The position numbers and the translations under genes were made by a program. Source: Alphaproteobacteria bacterium (GTDB taxonomy: Bacteria; Pseudomonadota; Alphaproteobacteria; GCA-2731375). Taken from it: a stretch of 7,492 bases of DNA. Position 1 is the first letter of the stretch; the number at the start of each line of letters is the position of its first letter. This document shows, piece by piece, positions 1-5,589 of the stretch. The stretch lies in assembly GCA_028281075.1 (NCBI GenBank), contig JANQKO010000677.1, positions 1 through 7,492 of the forward strand. Direction: 5' to 3'. Under the pieces are notes generated by a model that was given only the letters and a program-made list of their open reading frames with translations, did not search any database and was not told where the DNA came from.

Positions 1-44
1 AGGATGACAACCTGGGTGGCTGCGGTGCGATTCTTTCACAGGCT

Positions 45-107
45 CTCAGGATGAGGTTTTGATTTAATATCAATCCCCTACCTCATCCTGAGGAGGGCCA
101 AAGGCCC
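45..107. repeat. Intergenic palindromic repeat
   Basis: A 12-bp arm, CTCAGGATGAGG (45-56), is matched exactly by its reverse complement CCTCATCCTGAG (81-92); one further T/A pair extends it inward. The right arm runs directly into a second small hairpin, GGGCC-AAA-GGCCC (95-107), followed by GTCTCGAAGGAT. From memory, the right half (CCTCATCCTGAGGAG...GTCTCGAAGGAT) is a very common intergenic palindromic repeat in alphaproteobacterial genomes; that recognition is not checked here. Bases 1-8 (AGGATGAC) may be the tail of another unit. The element lies outside any gene, about 35 bp upstream of the antitoxin promoter, and could fold in RNA from either strand. Confidence 0.65.
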
Positions 108-140
108 GTCTCGAAGGATACATCGTCATGGTCAAATATA

Positions 141-198
141 TTGCCAAATGGCATTAGATTCGATATATAATGCCATAATTCTTGAGACTGTCATGCCA
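141..198 (+). promoter_or_regulatory. Promoter and multi-half-site operator of the toxin-antitoxin operon
   Basis: A candidate -35 TTGCCA (141-146) is followed by an AT-rich -10 region, TATATA at 164-169 (17-bp spacing) or TATAAT at 166-171 (19-bp spacing). Overlaid on it is a perfect 9-bp inverted repeat, ATGGCATTA (148-156) and TAATGCCAT (168-176). Its core recurs: TGCCA at 142-146, TGGCA at 149-153, TGCCA at 171-175 and again at 194-198, overlapping the chosen start codon. Antitoxins of this family usually repress their own operon, so these half-sites are the natural operator candidates. Promoter placement is inference; the repeats are seen directly. Confidence 0.6.
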
Positions 199-606
199 CA
201 GCTACTGCCCGTCAACACCGAGCCCCGCGACTTCGCGCCGGCGCCGATTTCGGATGCCGAGGCGGCGGCGATGTTCCGGGCGGTCCTGAACCTGTTCCGG
301 CACTGGCAGATAACAGACGAGCAGGCCGCGACCCTGCTCGACCTGCCGGTCCGGACCTACCGCCGCTGGAAAACGAGCCGGCCCGGCCGCATCACCCGCG
401 ACGGCAATGCACGCCTGTCGAACCTGATGGGCGTGCACAAGGCGCTGCGCGTGATCTTCCGCGAGCCACAACGCGCCTATGCCTGGATCAAGGCGCCGAA
501 CGCCGCCTTCGGCGGCCACACGGCGCTCGACGTCATGCTGGGCGGCGAGCTGACCGACCTGATGCGGGTACGCCGCTACCTCGACGCCGAGCGCGGCGCC
601 TGGTGA
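193..606 (+). CDS. Xre/MbcA/ParS-family antitoxin of a RES-Xre toxin-antitoxin pair
   Basis: Predicted cytoplasmic, 137 residues. It should bind and neutralise the RES toxin encoded next and repress the shared promoter. Residues about 38-65 form a helix-turn-helix-like segment (ITDEQAATLLDLPVRTYRRW). Residues about 94-137 match the C-terminal antitoxin domain of the family (DUF2384), with the W-I-K-x-P-N and G-G-x-x-A-L-D pattern and a terminal V-R-R-Y-L-D-A-E-R-G. I chose the ATG at 193: an in-frame ATG at 148 would put the promoter-like elements and the inverted repeat inside the coding region, and residues before 193 do not look like family sequence. The ribosome binding site is weak (TTGAGA). 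The stop overlaps the toxin start as GTGA, implying translational coupling. Family assignment is firm from sequence pattern; the partner is supported by adjacency. Confidence 0.88.
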   Translation: MPQLLPVNTEPRDFAPAPISDAEAAAMFRAVLNLFRHWQITDEQAATLLDLPVRTYRRWKTSRPGRITRDGNARLSNLMGVHKALRVIFREPQRAYAWIKAPNAAFGGHTALDVMLGGELTDLMRVRRYLDAERGAW

Positions 607-1316
607 TCGACGCGACAACGCTGCCGGTCGCCGCCGTTAACTGGCGGCCGGCATTCCGCATCATCCGGAGCGTCTTCCCGCCCATCGACCTGTTCGAGGA
701 CATCGCCGATCCGGCCGACTGGCCGCTCTTGATCTCGGCCGAGCAGAAGACCAATCCGCGGTTGATGGAGACCATCGGCAACCTCGACCTGGTGCCGGCG
801 GAACGGCGCGTGGGCGGACCGGGCGCCAGCTTCCTGATGGCGCCGTTCACCCACGTGAGCCCCGACCGGCCGAGCCGATTCGGCGACGGCACGGCCGGCG
901 TGCTCTATGCCGGCGACCGTTTCGACGTCGCCCTCCTGGAAACCGTCTATCACCACGGCCGCTTCATGGCCCGGACCGGCGAGGCGCCGGGCTGGACCTC
1001 GCAGTTCCGTGAAATCCTGCTCGACGTGGCCGGACGCCTGCACGACTTGCGTGGTGGAAATCCGGCCCATGCGGCCGTGCTCGACCCCGACGACCACACC
1101 GCCGGCCGGGCCCTCGACGCCGCCCTGCGTCGGACCGGCGCGGAAGGTGTGATTTACCCAAGCGTCCGCTGCGACGATGGTGACTGCGTTGGTCTGTTCT
1201 ATCCCGACCTCGCCGCCAACGGCCGGCAGGGCCGCCATATCGACTACCATTGGGACGGAGCGCGCGTGGACCTCTACCGCGAGCCCGGTTCGGGCCGGGT
1301 CTACCGCATCGTTTGA
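603..1316 (+). CDS. RES-domain toxin, predicted NAD+-degrading enzyme
   Basis: 237 residues. RES toxins deplete NAD+ by phosphorolysis or hydrolysis and stop growth when not held by the antitoxin. The three residues that name the family can be placed: Arg92 in SRFGDG followed by GVLYAG, Glu113 in ALLETVYHH, and Ser187 in IYPSVR. A family-typical GLFYPD follows at 197-202. The N-terminal 75 residues (AFRIIRS, then a helical stretch with MET-IGNLDLVP) are longer than in minimal RES proteins but normal for the ParT/MbcT-like group that pairs with DUF2384 antitoxins. The start is GTG at 603, sharing GTGA with the antitoxin stop; no separate Shine-Dalgarno is evident, so coupling is likely. All key residues are present and the frame is intact, so it looks active. 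Whether it prefers phosphate or water as acceptor, or modifies a protein, cannot be read from sequence. Confidence 0.87.
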   Translation: MIDATTLPVAAVNWRPAFRIIRSVFPPIDLFEDIADPADWPLLISAEQKTNPRLMETIGNLDLVPAERRVGGPGASFLMAPFTHVSPDRPSRFGDGTAGVLYAGDRFDVALLETVYHHGRFMARTGEAPGWTSQFREILLDVAGRLHDLRGGNPAHAAVLDPDDHTAGRALDAALRRTGAEGVIYPSVRCDDGDCVGLFYPDLAANGRQGRHIDYHWDGARVDLYREPGSGRVYRIV

Positions 1317-1335
1317 ATCGTCCCGGGAATGACGC

Positions 1336-1562
1336 TCAGCGTTTCAGCCCGACGCTTCTGGCCATGGCCAGGAGCGAGCCGCAATTGACCAGGTCATCGT
1401 CGCCGTCGCCGGCCCGGATCTCGGTCGCGGCGGCGTCGAGAACCGGTCCTGGTAGGGCATCTCGACGATGACACGCCCCGGCGCCACGACGGTCGCCGCC
1501 ATGCCGAACGCGCGCACGAACGGCAGCCGCGACAGGAACGTCTCGACGTCGCGCGCCGCCAT
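1336..1562 (-). pseudogene. Remnant of a PaaI-like (hotdog-fold) thioesterase gene, disrupted
   Basis: An ATG at 1562 overlaps the last base of the MFS transporter stop (TGATG), as expected for a coupled downstream gene. The first 44 residues (FLSRLPFVRAFGMAATVVAPG, then VEMPYQDRFSTPP) resemble the N-terminus of PaaI-type acyl-CoA thioesterases. After that the match ends abruptly. The same frame continues with low-complexity S/R/P/W residues to a stop at 1344-1346. Another frame over the same bases (about 1440-1336) reads more naturally, LDAAATEIRAGDGDDDLVNC then GSLLAMARSVGLKR and a stop, but I do not recognise it. The catalytic core of the hotdog domain, about 90 residues, is absent. The simplest reading is a deletion or rearrangement joining the thioesterase 5' end to an unrelated 3' end. 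An intact short protein of 72 residues is a less likely alternative. Confidence 0.6.
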
Positions 1563-2770
1563 CAGGCCGGCGCCGCGGCCGGCGTCGTCCTGGCGGCGAA
1601 CTGCAGCAACGCGGCCGCGACGCCGATCGCCACCAGGCTCCACCAGGCGACGGTATAGTCGCCGAAGACGTCGAAGCTGAGCCCGCCGAGCCAGGCGCCC
1701 AGGAACGAGCCGACCTGGTGGCTGAGGAACATCACGCCGAACAGCGTGCCGAAATTGACCGTGCCGAACATGGACGAGATCAGCCCGCTGGCCAGCGGCA
1801 CGACGCTCAACCACAGGAAGCCCATTACCGCCGCGAACAGCAGGGTCGTCTCGACGCCGGCCGGGATCGTCACGTAGACGGCGATGGCGGCGGTGCGCGC
1901 CACATAGACCAGCGCCAGCATGACGCCGTTGCCGTAGCGCGCGCCAAGCCCGCCAACGATGAGGGTGCCGACGGCGTTGAAGACGCCGATGAGGGCCAGC
2001 GCGCCGGCGCCGACCGACGGCGGCATGCCGCACAGCTCCAGATAGCTCGGCAGATGCGTGGCGATGAAGATGAGCTGAAAGCCGCAGGCGAAGAAGGCAA
2101 TGGTCGTGGCGACGAAGCCCTTGTGGGCGAACGCCGCGCGCATGGCGCGAAGCGGCTGCGGCCGGGGCCCGGCCGTGGCCGCAACCGGCCGGTCTTCCAG
2201 CGCGATGCCGCCAAGGCTGACCAGGCCGGCGATCGCGGCGAAGGCGAGCAGCGCGTCGACCCAGCCCCGCGTCTCGATCAGGTGCTGGCCCAGCGGCGCC
2301 AGGACCAGCGTCCCGATCGAGCCGGCCGCGGCGACGATGGCGACAGCCATGGCCTTCCTGTCGTCGGGCGCCTGCCGCGAGACGGCGCCGATGACGACGC
2401 CGAAGGCCGAGCCGGCCACGGCCAGGCCGACAAGCAGGCCGCCGCCGAGCTGCAGCCCGATGCCGCCGGCGAGCGCCATCAGCACGAGGCCCAGCGCGTA
2501 GACCGGTCCGGCGGCGAGCACGACGACACGGCCACCGAAGCGGTCGGCCAGCATGCCGGTCAACGGCTGGGTCAGGCCCCAGGCCAGGTTCTGCACCGCC
2601 ATGGCGATGCCGAACCCGGCGGCGGTCACTTCCGCCGACCGCGCCATGGGTCCCAGGAACAGCCCCAGGCTCTGCCGCAGCCCCATCGAGACCGAGAGCA
2701 CCACCGACGCGGCCACGACCAGGACGACGAGCGACAGCGTCCAGTCGGATCGGTGGCGGTCTTGGCGCAT
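1562..2770 (-). CDS. Major facilitator superfamily transporter
   Basis: 402 residues, an inner-membrane secondary transporter with about 12 predicted membrane helices. A short charged N-terminus (MRQDRHRSDW) leads into helix 1 at about 12-32. The MFS motif A lies in the loop after helix 2, GMLADRFGGR at 72-81. A hydrophilic central loop, about 191-215, separates the two six-helix halves. The late helices (FGTVNFGTLFGVMFLSHQVG, 335-354) resemble the monocarboxylate or oxalate/formate antiporter-like branch, but I cannot name the substrate. The start is supported by AAGGA about seven bases upstream of the ATG. It diverges from a TetR-family gene with a dyad between them, so substrate-responsive repression is likely. 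The downstream thioesterase remnant was probably once its operon partner, which hints at an organic acid or acyl substrate; that is inference. Confidence 0.88.
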   Translation of the reverse strand: MRQDRHRSDWTLSLVVLVVAASVVLSVSMGLRQSLGLFLGPMARSAEVTAAGFGIAMAVQNLAWGLTQPLTGMLADRFGGRVVVLAAGPVYALGLVLMALAGGIGLQLGGGLLVGLAVAGSAFGVVIGAVSRQAPDDRKAMAVAIVAAAGSIGTLVLAPLGQHLIETRGWVDALLAFAAIAGLVSLGGIALEDRPVAATAGPRPQPLRAMRAAFAHKGFVATTIAFFACGFQLIFIATHLPSYLELCGMPPSVGAGALALIGVFNAVGTLIVGGLGARYGNGVMLALVYVARTAAIAVYVTIPAGVETTLLFAAVMGFLWLSVVPLASGLISSMFGTVNFGTLFGVMFLSHQVGSFLGAWLGGLSFDVFGDYTVAWWSLVAIGVAAALLQFAARTTPAAAPA

Positions 2771-2781
2771 GTCTCTGTCCT

Positions 2782-2805
2782 TATAGATAGTGATCGTTAT
2801 CTTTA
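2782..2805. promoter_or_regulatory. Candidate TetR operator in the divergent MFS/TetR promoter region
   Basis: Within the 80-bp gap between the divergent genes lies AGATA-GTGATCGT-TATCT (2785-2802), a dyad with five matching outer pairs per arm and a GATC centre, plus two more matched pairs outside (T/A at 2782/2805 and A/T at 2783/2804). It is imperfect at two inner positions. The size, AT-rich arms and central location fit an operator bound by a TetR dimer and able to control both promoters. Individual -35 and -10 boxes could not be assigned with confidence. Confidence 0.55.
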
Positions 2806-2837
2806 GGGCATGATGCGCGATGCGTTAGAGTCGTGTC

Positions 2838-2843
2838 AAGGAG
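2838..2843 (+). promoter_or_regulatory. Ribosome binding site deciding the TetR start
   Basis: AAGGAG sits seven bases before the ATG at 2851. A GTG at 2833 is in frame and would give six extra residues, but it lies upstream of this site, and an ATG at 2844 is out of frame. The site therefore favours 2851. Confidence 0.75.
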
Positions 2844-2850
2844 ATGGCGC

Positions 2851-3417
2851 ATGCGTTATTCGAAGGAGCACAAGGCGCGCACCCGCCGTGCCCTGATCGA
2901 CGCCGCCGGCCGGGTCTTCCGCGAGAACGGCGAGGCCGGCGGCGGGGTCGATGCCGTGGCCGCCGCCGCGGGCGTCACGTCGGGCGCGGTCTACCGCCAG
3001 TTCGGCGCCAAGGAGGCGCTGTTCGAGACCGTGATCGCCGACGGCATGGACCGGCTGGCGAGCTTCCTCGCGGCCGCCCGGGACAAGGACGGCGACGCCT
3101 GGATCCGCGACGTGATCGACTATTACGTCGGCCCGTCGCATGTCGGCGACGCGGGCGGGGGCTGCCTGCTGCCGACGCTGAGCCTGGACATCAGCCGCGG
3201 CGACGACGGCGCCCGGGACGCCTATAACGACGGCCTGGCCCGGGCGATCGCCGTATTGACGGACGATCGGACCGGACCGGGCATGGCCGAGCCCCGCGCC
3301 GCCCACCTGCTCGCCTCGCTCCTGGGCGCCGTGATCCTGGCCCGGGCGACGGGCGACGACGGCCTGCGTGACGACCTGCGGAAGGCCTTGCTGGCGCAGT
3401 TCGGCGCCGAGCCGTGA
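2851..3417 (+). CDS. TetR/AcrR-family transcriptional regulator
   Basis: 188 residues, a predicted dimeric DNA-binding repressor. The N-terminal domain (about 8-56) carries the standard three-helix arrangement: TRRALIDAAGRVFRENG, then VDAVAAAAGVTSGAVYRQFG, then AKEALFETVI. The recognition helix is in the SGAVYRQFG part. The C-terminal ligand-binding domain contains GGGCLLPTLSLDIS at about 102-115; a single cysteine at 105 in a G-C-L-L/P context occurs at the equivalent place in many related regulators. The likely targets are its own promoter and the divergent MFS gene, through the dyad at 2782-2805. The ligand is unknown, plausibly the transporter's substrate. The next gene starts 25 bp after the stop on the same strand and may be co-transcribed. 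Family is secure; ligand and regulon are inference. Confidence 0.9.
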   Translation: MRYSKEHKARTRRALIDAAGRVFRENGEAGGGVDAVAAAAGVTSGAVYRQFGAKEALFETVIADGMDRLASFLAAARDKDGDAWIRDVIDYYVGPSHVGDAGGGCLLPTLSLDISRGDDGARDAYNDGLARAIAVLTDDRTGPGMAEPRAAHLLASLLGAVILARATGDDGLRDDLRKALLAQFGAEP

Positions 3418-3442
3418 CCGCGTTTCCCGCGACGAACGGCCG

Positions 3443-4444
3443 ATGGACCCGCTGACACAGGGCGCGCTGGGCGCGGCGCTGCCCCAGGCGACGCGCCACA
3501 AGACCCAGGTCGGCATCGCCGGCGCGCTCGGCTTCGTCGCCGGCATGGCGGCGGACCTGGACGTGTTGATCCGTTCCGAGGCCGATCCGCTGCTGTTCCT
3601 CGACTATCATCGCCAGTTCACCCATTCGCTGGTGTTCATTCCGGTCGGCGGCCTGATCTGCGCGCTGGCGCTGCACTGGCTCGTGGGCCGGCGCTGGCGG
3701 CTGACCTTCGCGCGGACATGTCTGTTCTGCACGCTGGGTTACGCGACGCACGCCCTGCTCGACACGGCGACGTCCTACGGCACGATGCTGTTCTGGCCGT
3801 TCAGCGACGCGCGGTTTTCCTGGAGCATCGTCTCCATCGTCGACCCGCTATTCACGCTGCCGGTCGTGATCCTGGTCGTGCTGGCCGGCCTGCGGCGAAA
3901 ACCGGCGCTGGCACGCCTCGCGCTGGCCTGGGCCGTGATCTATCTGGCGGCCGGCGCGCTACAGCACCAGGCGGCGCGGACCATGGCCGGCGAGATCGCG
4001 GCCGCCCGCGGGCATGCGCCGCTCCGCCTCGAAGTGAAGCCGAGCTTCGCCAATATCCTGGTCTGGAAGACGATCTACGAGACGCCGGACCGGTTCCACG
4101 TGGACGCGGTGCGGTCGGGCATCCGGCCAAGGGTGTTCGCCGGCGTGTCGGTGCCGAAGCTCGACCCCGCCCGCGACCTGCCCTGGCTCGACCCGGCGTC
4201 GCAACAGGCCCGCGACATCGAACGCTTCCGCTGGTTCAGCGACGGTTTCGTCGCGATAGCCCCCAACCATCCCAACCGGGTCATCGACATCCGCTACTCG
4301 TTCCTGCCCAACGACGTGAACGCCCTCTGGTCGATCGAGCTCGCCCCCGACGCGCCACCGACCGCCCACGTCCGCTACCGGACCCACCGCGACCGGGCCG
4401 GCGAAAGCCTGGGCAAGCTGTGGCGGATGGTGTCCGGTGGCTAG
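3443..4444 (+). CDS. DUF457/YdjM-type membrane-bound metal-dependent hydrolase-like protein
   Basis: 333 residues, predicted inner-membrane. The opening MDPLTQGALGAALPQA is characteristic of the family, which fixes the ATG at 3443; the frame is open further upstream, into the TetR gene, but without family-like residues. Conserved polar motifs follow in the expected order: D38-L-D40, H56-R-Q-F-T-H61-S, H103-A-L-L-D107 and D134-P. These His/Asp residues are why the family is described as metal-dependent hydrolase-like. Membrane helices are predicted at about 23-38, 62-82, 88-106, 126-150 and 156-172. The remaining 160 residues are soluble-looking (FRWFSDGFVAIAP, VIDIRYSFLPNDVNALW), typical of the longer members. 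The E. coli relative YdjM is LexA-regulated, but no substrate is established for the family as far as I know. The Shine-Dalgarno is poor. The stop is only 12 bp from the convergent gene's stop. Confidence 0.82.
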   Translation: MDPLTQGALGAALPQATRHKTQVGIAGALGFVAGMAADLDVLIRSEADPLLFLDYHRQFTHSLVFIPVGGLICALALHWLVGRRWRLTFARTCLFCTLGYATHALLDTATSYGTMLFWPFSDARFSWSIVSIVDPLFTLPVVILVVLAGLRRKPALARLALAWAVIYLAAGALQHQAARTMAGEIAAARGHAPLRLEVKPSFANILVWKTIYETPDRFHVDAVRSGIRPRVFAGVSVPKLDPARDLPWLDPASQQARDIERFRWFSDGFVAIAPNHPNRVIDIRYSFLPNDVNALWSIELAPDAPPTAHVRYRTHRDRAGESLGKLWRMVSGG

Positions 4445-4456
4445 CCCGCCAAATCG

Positions 4457-4750
4457 CTATCCGCTCGTGAAGAACGGCATAACAAGACCGGTCCCCGCGA
4501 GCAGAAAACAACCGCCCGCTATCCAAAGCCACTTAACGTGCCCGTCTGAAAACCGTTGGGCGATGATGAGTTGGCGGGCGCGCTCCAGGTCTTCGGATGA
4601 CATGGTGCCCTTCTTTGCGAGATCTTGGAGTGCGCGAAAATGCCTGCTCTGCCCGACAAGGCCGACCAATGGAATGAACAGAGAAATCGACGCCGCGAGC
4701 GCAACGACATCGGACAGCCATCCGGCATTCTGGACGACCCACGCCATCAT
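4457..4750 (-). CDS. Small two-helix membrane protein with a SHOCT-like loop
   Basis: 97 residues, not recognised as a named family. It has two hydrophobic segments, about 11-33 and 73-93, with a charged helical loop of about 40 residues between. The loop (ALQDLAKKGTMSSEDLERARQ, residues 40-60) follows the pattern of SHOCT motifs: L-x-x-L-x-x-x-G-x-(I/M)-S/T-x-E-x-(F/L). SHOCT segments are usually C-terminal oligomerisation modules, so an internal position between two membrane helices is uncommon. The first ATG at 4750 overlaps the upstream gene's stop by four bases (ATGA); a second ATG follows at once. Coupling to the HTH gene suggests a membrane partner or effector of the same operon. No Shine-Dalgarno is needed for a coupled start and none is obvious. 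The role is unknown. Confidence 0.72.
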   Translation of the reverse strand: MMAWVVQNAGWLSDVVALAASISLFIPLVGLVGQSRHFRALQDLAKKGTMSSEDLERARQLIIAQRFSDGHVKWLWIAGGCFLLAGTGLVMPFFTSG

Positions 4751-5577
4751 GTCGGCAGTTGGGCGCCGAGAGAGCCCACGACTTCGACCGTCAATGGCAC
4801 GGTCATGAAATCAAACCTGTCTTCCCCGGTGTTCGTCACGTCGATATGTGCCTGACCACCAGCGACAATGACATGCGTTAACGACAGTATGCCCGGCCCC
4901 GATGCGTGTCGAAGCGTGCCCGGACCCGCCAGCCCCAAAACAAGCACCCCCCGTTTTACAGCCAGTTTCCCCGCTTTGCCGGGCGCCGCCGACCAAAAGC
5001 CGCACACACCAGGCTCGAACAGATTCGCTCGGCCGCGACTGGACGCGATGAGGCCGTTTATGGCGCTGCGGATCTCGTCGAGAGCAGGTCCGCGCACGAA
5101 AGACCGGACAATCGTCGCGCACGCTTCCAGGTCCACTGTTTCATCCGTGAGCTTCAGCGCCCCGCCATCACCGACCAGCCCGACCCAATCCTCGATCGCA
5201 GGCCAGTGCGGCGCATCCATCACGAACTTGACGCCAAGGGTCGAGAGGAGCGGCCGCAGCTTTCGATAGCTCGGCCCCTCCGGCATCTTGCCGCTCTCGA
5301 TTTCACTGATCTGGCCCTGCTTCAATCCCACCCGGCCCGCGAGCTCGGCCTGCGTCAGGCCCCGGGTTTCCCTGGCGCGCTTCAGCACGACCCCGATTTC
5401 TATCGCCGCCGGATCAAAGGTCTCGAAACCAAGCCCGCTCGGGCGGTCAGCGATGGAATCGAGCATGCCGGCAAAATCGGTCGTGTTCTTGACCGGCTTA
5501 CCATGCATCGGAAGACGTGCCTTGCCGACCCGAACGGGCTTACCCATGGCGCGGGCCTTTCCGGCAATGTCGGTCAT
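4747..5577 (-). CDS. HTH (XRE-type) regulator with basic N-terminal tail and unknown C-terminal domain
   Basis: 276 residues. Residues about 60-117 form an XRE/Cro-like domain: IGVVLKRARETRGLTQAELA, then GRVGLKQGQISEIESGK, then YRKLRPLLSTLGVKF. It is close in style to HigA-type antitoxins and autorepressors. The first 50 residues are basic and contain GKPV twice (12-15 and 26-29). The C-terminal part, about 140-276, is not recognised; 185-270 looks rich in beta strands (VLVLGLAGPG, LTHVIVAGGQAHIDVTNTGE), possibly a sandwich fold. The start at 5577 is set by AAGGAGG five bases upstream; a frame extending to 5634 would overlap the preceding gene. It lies 11 bp after the upstream gene's stop and overlaps the downstream membrane gene by four bases. 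It likely controls its own operon via the dyad near 6003-6018. It could be an antitoxin, but neither neighbour is a recognisable toxin. Confidence 0.78.
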   Translation of the reverse strand: MTDIAGKARAMGKPVRVGKARLPMHGKPVKNTTDFAGMLDSIADRPSGLGFETFDPAAIEIGVVLKRARETRGLTQAELAGRVGLKQGQISEIESGKMPEGPSYRKLRPLLSTLGVKFVMDAPHWPAIEDWVGLVGDGGALKLTDETVDLEACATIVRSFVRGPALDEIRSAINGLIASSRGRANLFEPGVCGFWSAAPGKAGKLAVKRGVLVLGLAGPGTLRHASGPGILSLTHVIVAGGQAHIDVTNTGEDRFDFMTVPLTVEVVGSLGAQLPT

Positions 5578-5582
5578 GGCGT

Positions 5583-5589
5583 CCTCCTT
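5583..5589 (-). promoter_or_regulatory. Strong ribosome binding site for the HTH gene
   Basis: On the minus strand AAGGAGG precedes the ATG at 5577 with five bases between. It overlaps the last base of the upstream gene's TGA stop. It rules against the longer in-frame start at 5634, which has no comparable site. Confidence 0.8.

Noticed and set aside
576..1250. Minus-strand open frame opposite the RES toxin, 224 codons
   Set aside because: The plus strand carries all RES-family residues in frame; the antisense product matches no family and is a shadow of GC-rich codon bias.
1317..1335. Hairpin CGTC-CCGGGAAT-GACG after the toxin as a terminator
   Set aside because: Only four pairs with an eight-base loop and no T-run on either strand; too weak to annotate.
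1718..2806. Long plus-strand open frame opposite the MFS gene, 362 codons
   Set aside because: Its product is dominated by Gly, Arg, Asp, Ala, Gln and His without hydrophobic cores, typical of the antisense frame of a GC-rich membrane protein. The minus-strand frame gives a clear MFS protein.
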